Under the pieces are notes generated by a model. It was not told the origin of the DNA. It searched no databases and saw only the letters and a list, made by a program, of their open reading frames with translations. A program made the translations under genes and the position numbers. A stretch of DNA of 19,786 bases from CAYGZA01 sp964354135 (GTDB taxonomy: Bacteria; Planctomycetota; Planctomycetia; Pirellulales; Thermoguttaceae). This document shows positions 9,728 through 17,442 of the stretch, one piece after another (within the stretch, counting starts at the first letter, position 1; each line of letters opens with the position of its first letter). The stretch is from assembly GCA_964354135.1 (NCBI GenBank), contig CAYGZA010000088.1:1-19786 (forward strand), in the 5' to 3' direction.

Positions 9728-10419
9728 CAGGCTTTGGGACCCAATCCGGCAATGCACTGATCTTCGCGGACCACTTTGCGGGGGCCGCCGTCCAAGCCGG
9801 TCGACCAATCGTGGGGGGGCACGATCTCGTCGAGCCGCCCAAGAACCCCCAAAGCGCCGGCCCGTTGGTGAATCAATTGCCACGCGCAGTCGAGGTCCGC
9901 GCTGACCTCGCACTTTCCCTCCCGCGAGCCGCCGCACGGGCCGTTGAGCATGTGCTTGGCGCAGCGGGTGATCGGGCAGATCCCCACAAACTCGCCCAGC
10001 CGGCAATTGCCGCAGCCGGCGCACTTCTCCGTCCAGACGCCCTGGGATTCGAGGATGCCCATGAACTGCGTATTCAGGCCGGGGTAGACGGGCATCTTGG
10101 GAAACCGCTCGGCCAGGGCCTGGACGCCGGCTCCGCAGCCCAGCGAGCAGAGCGCGTCGTACTCGGGGACGCGCTGCGCGAGGATGTCGATGAAGGCGTC
10201 CTCGCACTGCCGCTCGATGGTACACTCGTCGACCGTCACGTCGCCGCGGCCGTCCAGCCTCAGGGCCATGCGAAGCGCCGAGCCGAGGATGCCCACCTCG
10301 CGCTCCCCGCCGGCCAGACAGACGGTTACGCAGGTGCCGCACCCCACCAGCAGCACGCGGTGGTGCTCTTTGATCATGTCGCGGATTTCCGGGACCTTCT
10401 TGCGGTCGGCAACTATCAT
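9727..10419 (-). CDS. metV: MetV, methylenetetrahydrofolate reductase C-terminal-domain / zinc-cluster subunit
   Basis: This 230-aa Cys-rich protein matches the MetV family (MTHFR C-terminal domain), the partner of short MetF in acetogens, where MetFV reduces methylene-THF to methyl-THF. Visible marks are CGTC-x3-C (27-34), CSLGCGAG (91-98), the cluster-type CAGCGNC...C (133, 136, 139, 148) and the hallmark NGPCGG (159-164). It overlaps mvhD by 4 nt (ATGA) and has a strong AGGAGA ribosome site. Its position behind mvhD and hdrA parallels the Moorella hdrCBA-mvhD-metVF cluster, suggesting that MetV links the Hdr complex to C1 metabolism. No metF is next to it or elsewhere in the window, so the catalytic flavin subunit must be encoded elsewhere, or MetV serves another partner. 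Confidence 0.88.
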   Translation of the reverse strand: MIVADRKKVPEIRDMIKEHHRVLLVGCGTCVTVCLAGGEREVGILGSALRMALRLDGRGDVTVDECTIERQCEDAFIDILAQRVPEYDALCSLGCGAGVQALAERFPKMPVYPGLNTQFMGILESQGVWTEKCAGCGNCRLGEFVGICPITRCAKHMLNGPCGGSREGKCEVSADLDCAWQLIHQRAGALGVLGRLDEIVPPHDWSTGLDGGPRKVVREDQCIAGLGPKA

Positions 10420-10898
10420 CGCTTTTCTCCTGAGAGCATCGCTTCCGCCTGCCGGCTCATTTCCTGAACGCCTTCGGCGACGCGTTCCGGGCCGGGCCGC
10501 AGCAGGCTATTGCCCAGCCGTTTGATCCGCTGGACCATGGTGGTGACGATTTCCGCAAACCGCGTCCCTTCGGCGGACGAGAGATTGAACATCTCCAGCC
10601 GCTCCGGCTCCAACCCGATCTCCGCGAGCAACTGCCGGGCCCGCTCGACCCGCCGACGCGCCCGGAGGTTCCCTTCGAGGAAATGGCATCCCCCTTCCAG
10701 GCAGCCGGCCACAATGACGCCGTCGACGCCCCGCTCGAACGCCGCCAAGATGTAGTTCACTTCGAGCTTCCCCGTACACGGCAGCCGCAGAAGGCGGACG
10801 TTGCCGGGATACTGAAGTCGCATCGATCCGGCCAGGTCCGCCGCGGCGTACGCGCAGTAGTGGCAGCAGAATGCCAGGATCAGCGGTTCGTCGTCCAT
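10416..10898 (-). CDS. mvhD: MvhD/FlpD-type hydrogenase iron-sulfur subunit (electron adaptor)
   Basis: The 160-aa product is a full-length MvhD/FlpD-domain protein. In methanogens MvhD holds a [2Fe-2S] cluster and carries electrons from hydrogenase or formate dehydrogenase into HdrA. The family motifs are clear: CCHYCAYAAADLAG (Cys11, 12, 15), LPCTGKLE (Cys41) and GCLEGGCHFLEGN (Cys66, 71). It is the last step before metV (4-nt overlap) and lies 180 bp after the hdrA fusion, with two heptamer arrays in the gap. No MvhA/MvhG hydrogenase genes are present, so here the adaptor probably connects HdrA with MetV or with the NuoEF module. The Cys codons are ordinary; I see no in-frame UGA that would suggest selenocysteine, as found in some relatives. 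Confidence 0.92.
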   Translation of the reverse strand: MDDEPLILAFCCHYCAYAAADLAGSMRLQYPGNVRLLRLPCTGKLEVNYILAAFERGVDGVIVAGCLEGGCHFLEGNLRARRRVERARQLLAEIGLEPERLEMFNLSSAEGTRFAEIVTTMVQRIKRLGNSLLRPGPERVAEGVQEMSRQAEAMLSGEKR

Positions 10899-10900
10899 AT

Positions 10901-10935
10901 TCAGGGTTCAGGGTTCAGGGTTCAGGGTTCAGGGT
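10901..10935. repeat. TCAGGGT heptamer array, 5 perfect copies
   Basis: Five uninterrupted identical copies of the 7-bp unit tcagggt begin 3 bp upstream of the mvhD start codon and displace any ribosome-binding site there. The perfect identity suggests recent expansion. A second, different heptamer array starts 15 bp away. Confidence 0.95.
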
Positions 10936-10949
10936 TCCTGCAACGAGCG

Positions 10950-11068
10950 GCTGATGGGTGACTGCTGATAGCTGACTGCTGATAGCTGAGGGCTGATAGC
11001 TGATAGCTGATAGCTGATAGCTGATAGCTGACGGCTGATAGCTGACGGCTGATAGCTGATAGCTGATA
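10950..11068. repeat. GCTGATA heptamer array, 17 units
   Basis: Seventeen 7-bp units in exact register; 11 are gctgata, and the others (gctgatg, ggtgact, gctgact, gctgagg, gctgacg) differ at one to three bases, mostly towards the mvhD side. The array fills most of the 180-bp gap between the hdrA fusion stop and mvhD. On the transcribed strand the unit reads TATCAGC. Units have no spacers, so this is not a CRISPR. Confidence 0.95.
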
Positions 11069-11078
11069 GCTTGCTTGG

Positions 11079-14000
11079 TCACGTTATGTGGAATCGCGGC
11101 GGGGCGACTCCCACCTGTTCGGGATAGAGTGGCTCGAGCGCGGTTTCGTCGGATTCCGCCCCCAAGAGTCCGTTCACCGCGGCGAGGATCTGGGCGTCGA
11201 CGTAGTGCCTCAGCGTGATCGCCTTGGCCGGGCATTCGGCCGTGCAACTGCCGCATCCCATGCAGGTGGTCCCCTGCACTTCGGCCTTGTTGAACTCGTT
11301 GATTTGCGGGGCCATGTAGGGGCAGACGTGTACGCACGTCATGCAGGAGACGCATTTGTCAGGATCAACCCAGGCCGTCTGGCCGCCCACGGGCATCTTC
11401 TTCCGCGAGAGGATCGACGCCGCCCGGGCGGCCACCGCGTTGGCCTGGGCGATCGACTCGCCGATGAACTTCGGCGCATGGGCCGTGCCGCAAAGGAAGA
11501 GCCCTTCGCTGGCGAAGTCCACAGGGCGGAGCTTCATGTGGGCCTCGAGGAAGAAACCGTCGGCATTGAGCGGCACGCGCAGAAGCTCGGATAGCTCCCG
11601 CCGGTCCGCCCGGGGAACCATCGGAGCGGCCAGGACCACCAGGTCCGGCTCCAGCTCGAGGTCGCGCCCCAGCGTCGGCTCGCGGAAGCGGAGTTGAAGA
11701 CCGCCGTTCGACTCCAGTTGCGGCGGCTCGTCCGGCTCGTAGCGGACGAAGAGGATGCCCTTCTCCCGGGCTTCGCGATAGGCCGCCTCGCGAAAACCGT
11801 AGGTCCGCATGTCGCGATAGAGCACCACGATCCGCGCCTGCGGAAAACGCTCCCGCAGGAGCAAAGCGTTCTTCACCGCGGTGGTGCAGCACACGCGGCT
11901 GCAATAGGGCCGCTCCGTGTTGCGCTGCTCGACGCACTGGATCATCGCGACCGTGGCCTTCTCGGGCAGCGGCAGATCGCCGCGTCCCAGCCGGTCGGAG
12001 AGCTCCAACTGAGTGAGGATCCGTCCGCTTCGGCCGTAGCCGTACGTTTTCGGCTTCTCTTCGGTGGCACCGGTCGCCACGACCACCACGCCGTGCTTGA
12101 CGCTGATCGCGCCGCGCTCGGTGCTCAGCGACGAAGTGAAGCTGCCCACGTGGCCCTCGACCTTGGAGACAACGGCATTGAGGTAGACGTGGATCCGCGA
12201 ATGGCAATGGACGCGGTCGATCGTTTGAGCGAGGAACGCCTGGACGTCCCGGCCGTCGAGCGTGCGGTGGATCCGGCGGATCGTGCCGCCGAGCTCCGCC
12301 GTCTTCTCGACCAGGTGGACCGGGAAACCCTGGTCGGCCAACGCCAAGGCCGCGGTCATCCCGGCGATTCCGCCGCCGACCACCAGCGCGGCGCTATTGA
12401 CCGGCACCGTCTCCTCGTCCAAAGGCATCAGGCGGGACGCGCGGGCCACCGCCATGCGGACCAAGTCGACCGCTTTCTCCGTGGCCCGGCCGGGTTGCGC
12501 CGAGTGGACCCAGGAACACTGGTCGCGGATGTTGGCCATCTCCAGGAGGTACGGATTCAGGCCGGCATCCCGCAGCGTGTCGCGGAAGATGGGCTCGTGC
12601 GTCCGCGGCGTACACGAGGCCACGACCACGCGATTCAGCCCGTACTCGGCGATCCGATCCTTGATGCGCTTCTGGGTGTCGTCGGCGCAGGTGTAGGTGT
12701 TGCTCTCGGCGACGACCACGTGGCGTAGATCGCGGGTCCGCCTGACCACCCGCTGGACGTCCACCACCGACGCGATGTTGCTGCCGCAATGGCAGATGAA
12801 CACTCCGACTCGCGGCGGCTCGTCGGTGATGTCGCGCTGGGGCGGGTAGGTCTTGGTCCGCACGCGGGTTCCCCGGGCCGGGGCCAAGAGGGCCATCGCC
12901 CGGGCCGCGGCCGCACTGGCCTGCATCACGGTATCGGGAATATCCTTGGGCTCCTGGAACGCGCCGCCCACGAAAACTCCCGGCCTGGACGTGTCCAGCG
13001 GACGAAGCTCGCTGGTCTCGGCGAACCCCCAGCGGTTGAGCACCACTTCCATGCGCTCGGCCTGTTGGCGGAGCGACGCGCCGGGCTCCAGACCGAGCGA
13101 GAGAACGATCATGTCGAACTCCTCCTCGGTCTGTGTCATTTGGCCGCCGGGGCTGGCGTAGATCACGCGGAGGTTCTTCGTCCCCGGCATCTCGTAAGTC
13201 CGCGAGATGAAGGAGCGGATGTAGCGGACGCCCAACTGGTTCTTAGCCCGGTCGCAATAGCGGTCAAAGTCCTTGCCGAAGGCGCGGAGATCGAGGAAGA
13301 AAATGGCCACGTCCAGGCCCGGCTCGTGTTCCTTCGCCAGGATCGCTTCCTTGGTGGCCGCCATGCAGCAGACGGAGGAGCAATAGTCGTTGTCGCAGCC
13401 GGTGTCGCGCGAGCCCACGCACTGGATGAATGCCAGGCGCTTGGGCGGCTTGCCGTCGCTGGGGCGAAGAACGTGTCCTTGGGTTGGCCCGGAGGCCGAG
13501 AGCAACCGCTCAAACTGCACGTTGGTGAGCACGTTCGGGGCGAAGCCGAAGCCGAACTCGCCCCGGCGCGTGGCATCGAACGCCTCAAACCCGGGAGTGA
13601 GCACGACGCTTCCGACCTCCAGCCGGAGCTTTTCCTCCGGCTGATCGTAGTCGATGGCGCCCGCCTGGCAGACCTTGGCGCACAGCCCGCATTGGCCGGT
13701 TCTGAAATGAATGCAGCTCTCGCGGTCGATGACCGGCACGCGCGGCGAGGCTTGGGGATGGGCCAGGTCGATGCACGGCCGGGCGCTGAGGCACTTGTCG
13801 AACGCCGTGACGTGGGGTTTCGGCCGGCGGGACGTGATCGTGCTCAGGTCGACGGCCCCGGTGGGGCAGACGAACGCGCAGGCCCCGCACGCCTGGCACT
13901 GGTCGGTCGGCTCGTCGAAGGCCGTGCGCACTTCCCGCGCGGCACCACGGCCGAACAGGTTGATGGCCCCGCGGCCCATCATCTCGCTGCAAACCCGGGC

Positions 14001-14411
14001 ACACAGCCCGCACAGAATGCACTTCCCCTCCGCGGCCGGCTCGAACGGGGTGGACTCGACGCCCAATCCGGCGGCAAACGTCGCCAGCTCGCGCGAATCG
14101 GGGGCCTGGGCCAGGAGCAGCTCCAAGATCGTCCGGCGCGACTCCTTCACGCTGTCGGTTTCCGTATGGACGACCAGATCGCTCTCCAGCGGGAAGCTGC
14201 ACGAGGCCACCAACTGTCCGCCGCGCGGCGTTTCGAGCTCCACCAGACAGACCCGGCAGGCGCCGTACGGCGACAGCCCGCGGTAGTTGCACAGCGTTGG
14301 AATCGAGACGCCCATCTGGCGCGCGGCGTTGAGGATCGACGTGCCCCGGGGGACCTCCGCGGTGCGGCCGTCGACGGTGACCAAGACCCGATCTGACGCG
14401 GTTGTGCCCAT
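11079..14411 (-). CDS. hdrA: Ferredoxin(NuoG-like)-HdrA C-half-complete HdrA fusion protein
   Basis: This 1110-aa fusion would be the core of an HdrA-type flavin-based electron-bifurcating complex. Residues 8-75 are a NuoG/HydA-like [2Fe-2S] domain (Cys41, 52, 55, 71); 131-182 hold two [4Fe-4S] motifs (Cys131/134/137/141 and 172/175/178/182); the NuoG His-Cys motif is missing. Residues about 200-515 are the second half of an HdrA: an inserted-ferredoxin remainder (Cys233, 241, 244, 248), then IQCVGSR...YCSSVCCM (331-350). Residues about 534-1065 are a second HdrA: N-terminal CHCGSNIASVVDV (540-552), FAD site VVGGGIAGMTA (677-687), IQCVEQR...YCSRVCC (825-842), and two C-terminal [4Fe-4S] motifs (Cys1020/1023/1026/1030; 1050/1053/1056/1060). 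The missing first half of HdrA 1 is encoded at 16341-17309. I start at ATG 14411; the frame is open further upstream only through repeat DNA. A stem-forming repeat precedes it. Confidence 0.9.
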   Translation of the reverse strand: MGTTASDRVLVTVDGRTAEVPRGTSILNAARQMGVSIPTLCNYRGLSPYGACRVCLVELETPRGGQLVASCSFPLESDLVVHTETDSVKESRRTILELLLAQAPDSRELATFAAGLGVESTPFEPAAEGKCILCGLCARVCSEMMGRGAINLFGRGAAREVRTAFDEPTDQCQACGACAFVCPTGAVDLSTITSRRPKPHVTAFDKCLSARPCIDLAHPQASPRVPVIDRESCIHFRTGQCGLCAKVCQAGAIDYDQPEEKLRLEVGSVVLTPGFEAFDATRRGEFGFGFAPNVLTNVQFERLLSASGPTQGHVLRPSDGKPPKRLAFIQCVGSRDTGCDNDYCSSVCCMAATKEAILAKEHEPGLDVAIFFLDLRAFGKDFDRYCDRAKNQLGVRYIRSFISRTYEMPGTKNLRVIYASPGGQMTQTEEEFDMIVLSLGLEPGASLRQQAERMEVVLNRWGFAETSELRPLDTSRPGVFVGGAFQEPKDIPDTVMQASAAAARAMALLAPARGTRVRTKTYPPQRDITDEPPRVGVFICHCGSNIASVVDVQRVVRRTRDLRHVVVAESNTYTCADDTQKRIKDRIAEYGLNRVVVASCTPRTHEPIFRDTLRDAGLNPYLLEMANIRDQCSWVHSAQPGRATEKAVDLVRMAVARASRLMPLDEETVPVNSAALVVGGGIAGMTAALALADQGFPVHLVEKTAELGGTIRRIHRTLDGRDVQAFLAQTIDRVHCHSRIHVYLNAVVSKVEGHVGSFTSSLSTERGAISVKHGVVVVATGATEEKPKTYGYGRSGRILTQLELSDRLGRGDLPLPEKATVAMIQCVEQRNTERPYCSRVCCTTAVKNALLLRERFPQARIVVLYRDMRTYGFREAAYREAREKGILFVRYEPDEPPQLESNGGLQLRFREPTLGRDLELEPDLVVLAAPMVPRADRRELSELLRVPLNADGFFLEAHMKLRPVDFASEGLFLCGTAHAPKFIGESIAQANAVAARAASILSRKKMPVGGQTAWVDPDKCVSCMTCVHVCPYMAPQINEFNKAEVQGTTCMGCGSCTAECPAKAITLRHYVDAQILAAVNGLLGAESDETALEPLYPEQVGVAPPRFHIT

Positions 14412-14432
14412 GGTTAATTCTTTACGAGGAGC

Positions 14433-14572
14433 GAGTGCAAATCGGACAATGCAAATTGCAGAATGCAAGTTGAAAAGTGCAAATTGCAAATTCAAGCGCG
14501 GCGTGCAACAGACGGGCCGCTCCGCGGGATCTTCAATTCTCAATTTGCACTTTTCAATTTGCATTTTTCAAT
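14433..14572. repeat. Facing AATTGCA-type heptamer arrays forming a long hairpin
   Basis: Nine heptamers of type NAATTGCA/AATGCA (14433-14495) and six of the complementary type TTTCAAT/TTGCAAT (14531-14572) face each other between the nuoF-like and hdrA-fusion genes. Bases 14462-14496 pair with 14531-14565 at 31 of 35 positions. The 34-nt loop can add a CGCGG/CCGCG pair (14497-14501 with 14522-14526). In the operon mRNA this would be a large intercistronic stem-loop. The array begins right after the nuoF-like stop codon. Confidence 0.85.
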
Positions 14573-14577
14573 CTGCC

Positions 14578-16344
14578 TCACGAAACGGCCGCCAGCCGCG
14601 AGGATCCCAAGTCACGACACACGCCGGCAGGGCACTCCCTCAAGCGAACGTGCGCTTCAAACTCATCGCGGAAATGCCCAAGCGTCGTCAAGACGGCGCC
14701 GGGCGCCATGCCGCCCATGCCGCACACAGCGGCCGATTTGACCGTCTTGGCAAGCCGTTCCAGAAGCCCCAAGTCGGCCGGCGTGGCGCGGCCCTCGCAC
14801 ATGCGCGTCAAGATGCGGTGCATCTGCTTGGTCCCCTCCCGGCAGGGTGCGCACTTGCCGCACGACTCTTCCAGGAAGAAGCCGACCAGGAAGCAGGCCA
14901 TGTCGACCATGCAGGCGTCGTCGTCGAGGACGATAATTCCCCCGGTGCCGATCATGATGGTCTCACGATCACGATCTTCCGCGTCGATGGCCAGGTCGAG
15001 CATGGCAGGGGGAATGCACCCTCGCGAGGCCCCGCCGGCCTGGAGCGCCTTGAGCGGGCGGTCGCCGACCAGCCCGCCGCCGATCTCGTAGACCAGCTCG
15101 CGGAGCGTGATGCCGAAGGGGACCTCGACCAGGCCGGCGTTCTTGACGGCCCCCTCCAGCGAGAAGATGGTCGTTCCCGGGGTGCGCCGGGTGCCCATCC
15201 CGGCGTACCAGGCGGCGCCCCGCGTGACGATCGGGGCGACGCTGGCCCAGGTCTTTACGTTGTTGACCACGGTCGGTTTTCCCCACAATCCGCTGGTGAC
15301 CGGATACGGGGGGCGCGTGCGCGGCTCGCCGGAATGTCCCTCGAGCGATTCGATCAGGGCGGTCTCCTCGCCGCAGATGTAGGCCCCCGCGCCGCGGCGG
15401 ACCGTGACCCGCAGCGACCATCCGCTGCCGAGAATGTCCTCGCCCAAGAGTCCGTGCTTCTCGGCTTCGTCGATGGCGTGATCGAGGATTTCAATGGCCA
15501 GGGGATACTCGCTGCGAACGTAGATGAATCCTTCGCTGGCGCCGATCGCGTAGGCGCCGATGAGCATTCCCTCCAGGACGGCATGGGGATCTCCTTCCAG
15601 GACGGTCCGGTCCATGTAGGCCCCGGGCTCGCCCTCGTCGGCATTGCAGACGACGTACTTGACGTCCGCGGGGGCCTGTCGGGCGAGCCGCCACTTCTGG
15701 CCGGTGGGAAAGGCCGCGCCGCCCCGGCCGCGCAACCCGGACCGGACCATCTCGTCGATCACCGCCTCGGGCGTCATTTGCGTGAGCGCCCGGACGGCCC
15801 CGCGGTAGGTCCCCCGCGCGATCGTCTCCTCCAAGCTCGTGGGGTCGATCGACCCGCAATTGCGAAGGATGACTTTCTTCTGCCGGCGATAGAAATCCAG
15901 CCCGGACCATTCGGGGACCGCCTGGAGTTGCCGCGGGCAGGGTGGGTACTGGTGGAAGTCGCCGGTGGAAACGTGCTCTTCGCGCTCGAAGCGGCCCAGG
16001 GCCAGTGCCGGCTTGAGCTCTTCCCGGGAGGCGTAGGCTTCGAGCAAGGCGCGGGTCTTTTCGGGGGTCATGTCGGCGTAGCTCACGCGCGGCCCATTGG
16101 GCAGCACGAGGTCCAGGAGGGGCTCCTTCGCGCAGAATCCGATGCAGCCGGTGCGGCAGACCGCGGCATCCAGCCCGAGTTCTTCGACGGCGCGGCGGGC
16201 GGCCGCCTCGACCGCCCGGGCCCCCACGGCGACGCCGCAACTGGCCGAGCCGACGAGGATCTTCAATCGGTTGGGGTAGAGCGCGGCCTCTCCGGCGGCC
16301 GCGGCCTGCTCGAGGTCCGCAAGACTGCGAATGCGTCGGCTCAT
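14578..16344 (-). CDS. NuoF/HydB-like NADH-binding flavoprotein subunit
   Basis: NuoF/HydB-type subunits bind FMN and NAD(H) and exchange electrons through a [4Fe-4S] cluster. The 588-aa protein starts with a thioredoxin-like [2Fe-2S] domain (Cys36, 63, 67, 71; about 27-105), as in HydB. The NuoF core follows, with FMN/NAD motifs GRGGAAFPTG (206-215), CNADEGEPGAYMDR (233-246) and RRGAGAYICGEETALIESLEG (316-336). The cluster ligands are SCGKCAPC (Cys495, 498, 501) and Cys541. It ends at CPAGVC (571-576), where HydB proteins usually continue into a C-terminal 2[4Fe-4S] ferredoxin; that domain is absent, and a repeat array begins right after the stop. The start overlaps the upstream HdrA-NuoE stop (ATGA). 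With NuoE it likely forms the NAD(H) input or output of the complex. Confidence 0.93.
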   Translation of the reverse strand: MSRRIRSLADLEQAAAAGEAALYPNRLKILVGSASCGVAVGARAVEAAARRAVEELGLDAAVCRTGCIGFCAKEPLLDLVLPNGPRVSYADMTPEKTRALLEAYASREELKPALALGRFEREEHVSTGDFHQYPPCPRQLQAVPEWSGLDFYRRQKKVILRNCGSIDPTSLEETIARGTYRGAVRALTQMTPEAVIDEMVRSGLRGRGGAAFPTGQKWRLARQAPADVKYVVCNADEGEPGAYMDRTVLEGDPHAVLEGMLIGAYAIGASEGFIYVRSEYPLAIEILDHAIDEAEKHGLLGEDILGSGWSLRVTVRRGAGAYICGEETALIESLEGHSGEPRTRPPYPVTSGLWGKPTVVNNVKTWASVAPIVTRGAAWYAGMGTRRTPGTTIFSLEGAVKNAGLVEVPFGITLRELVYEIGGGLVGDRPLKALQAGGASRGCIPPAMLDLAIDAEDRDRETIMIGTGGIIVLDDDACMVDMACFLVGFFLEESCGKCAPCREGTKQMHRILTRMCEGRATPADLGLLERLAKTVKSAAVCGMGGMAPGAVLTTLGHFRDEFEAHVRLRECPAGVCRDLGSSRLAAVS

Positions 16345-17309
16345 GCGAATTGCTCCAGGATTTCGGGGACCCGATCGAGGCTCACGCGGCCAAAGCTCCG
16401 GCCGTCGATCTTCATCGCCGGCGACAAAGCACAAAGGCCGAGGCAACGGACCGTGCGGAGCGTGAATCGCCCGGATGGGTCGGTCTGGCCGGCGCCGGCG
16501 CCGATCTCGCTTTCGAGCCGCGCCAGCAGGGCCTTCGATCTGCGGGCGTGGCAGGACGTTCCCGCACAGACCTCGACCATGTGGCGGCCCACGGGCTGGA
16601 GATGAAAGCGGTCGTAGAAGCTCGCTACGCGGAGGATTTCCGCGAGCCGCAGTCCCCAAAGGCAAGCCAGGTGCTCCAGCACGCCCCGGGGAATGTAGCC
16701 GTAGCTCTGGTTGATTTCCTGGAGGACCGGCATCATGCCTCCCGGGTCGCCTTCGTGGCGCGCGAGGATCTCGCCGAGCCGGGCAGCGTCGGCCTCGCCC
16801 AGCGGCACACTGGGCTCTAGCGGCGGGGGAGTCTCGGCCGTGTTGCGGACCGGACAGACCGTCCAGCAATCCCCGCAGCCGGTACACTTGGAAGCATCCA
16901 CTCCACGGGGCCGGCGGCGGACTTCGGCAACAAAGCGTCCCGCCTCGCCCTCCAGCGCGGTGACGTCGGCCATCGTCAGGACGTCGATGTTGTAGTCGCG
17001 CATGCACTCCACCAGTTTCGGCGAGATGATGCACGTGGCGCAGTCGCCGGTGGGAAAGGTCTTGTCCAGGCGCGCCATGCTGCCGCCGATGGTCGGACTC
17101 TCCTCCACGAGAAAGACGCGGAATCCGGCCGCCGAGAGGTCCAACGACGCCTGGATGCCGGCAATGCCGCCTCCGCAGACCAGCACCGCCCCGCAAGGGA
17201 CTTTGCCGTTGCCGTTGCCATTACCGTTGCCGTTGGCGCCGGCGGCGATGCTGCGCTCCTGGACCTCTAACGCGCGGTCGCGGCTATTGCAGTCGACGGT
17301 TTTCGACAT
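16341..17309 (-). CDS. HdrA N-terminal half fused to NuoE-like [2Fe-2S] subunit
   Basis: The 322-aa product joins two families. Residues 38-155 are the FAD-binding first half of HdrA: VLVCGGGIAGIQAS (42-55), GGSMARLDKTFPTGDCATCIISPK (Cys90, Cys93, as in HdrA CSTC), and one [4Fe-4S] motif, CTGCGDCWTVCP (142-153), where the HdrA part stops. Residues about 172-322 are a NuoE/HydC-like thioredoxin-fold domain with the [2Fe-2S] ligands Cys248, 253, 289 and 293 (CAGTSC, CLGLC). The rest of this HdrA appears in the 11079-14411 fusion. The usual HdrA N-terminal CxCG domain is absent; a flexible N-terminus with a (GN)n run (26-36) precedes the Rossmann fold. The start at ATG 17309 gives MSKTVD; further upstream the frame is repeat DNA. 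It overlaps the nuoF-like gene by 4 nt. Confidence 0.88.
   Translation of the reverse strand: MSKTVDCNSRDRALEVQERSIAAGANGNGNGNGNGKVPCGAVLVCGGGIAGIQASLDLSAAGFRVFLVEESPTIGGSMARLDKTFPTGDCATCIISPKLVECMRDYNIDVLTMADVTALEGEAGRFVAEVRRRPRGVDASKCTGCGDCWTVCPVRNTAETPPPLEPSVPLGEADAARLGEILARHEGDPGGMMPVLQEINQSYGYIPRGVLEHLACLWGLRLAEILRVASFYDRFHLQPVGRHMVEVCAGTSCHARRSKALLARLESEIGAGAGQTDPSGRFTLRTVRCLGLCALSPAMKIDGRSFGRVSLDRVPEILEQFA
17202..17238. repeat. In-frame hexanucleotide microsatellite (GGCAAC on the coding strand)
   Basis: About six near-identical 6-bp units (ttgccg on the + strand, two with a substitution) encode the Gly-Asn run just before the HdrA Rossmann fold. Being a multiple of three, the unit count can change without a frameshift, altering only linker length. 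Confidence 0.8.
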
Positions 17310-17333
17310 AGGTGGCCCAACCGGTACGATCGG

Positions 17334-17442
17334 GAATTGCAAATTGACAATTGTAAATTGAAAATTGCAAATTGGTGCTCTCAGATTCCAAATCTTCAAT
17401 TTGCAGTTTTCAATTTGCAATTTGCAATCTGCAATTTGCAGT
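17334..17442. repeat. Facing AATTG heptamer arrays at the hdrB 3' end
   Basis: Six heptamers (gaattgc, aaattga, caattgt, aaattga, aaattgc, aaattgg; 17334-17375) face seven of the complementary type (cttcaat, ttgcagt, tttcaat, ttgcaat, ttgcaat, ctgcaat, ttgcagt; 17394-17442). About 25 bp pair with two mismatches around an 18-nt loop. The right array lies inside the hdrB reading frame and supplies its stop codon. The structure would form in mRNA between hdrB and the hdrA-nuoE gene. Confidence 0.88.

Noticed and set aside
10416..10898. Selenocysteine in MvhD or HdrA, as known in some relatives
   Set aside because: All expected Cys positions have Cys codons and there is no in-frame TGA within the domains.
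10901..11068. CRISPR array
   Set aside because: The units are contiguous 7-mers with no spacers and no cas genes nearby.
14412..14564. Longer N-terminus for the hdrA fusion starting at 14564
   Set aside because: The added residues are translated heptamer repeat; the ferredoxin domain begins right after the ATG at 14411.
11079..17309. Split HdrA as a simple frameshift or sequencing error
   Set aside because: The halves are in separate genes with NuoE and NuoF sequence between them, each with intact neighbouring domains, so a frameshift cannot explain it.
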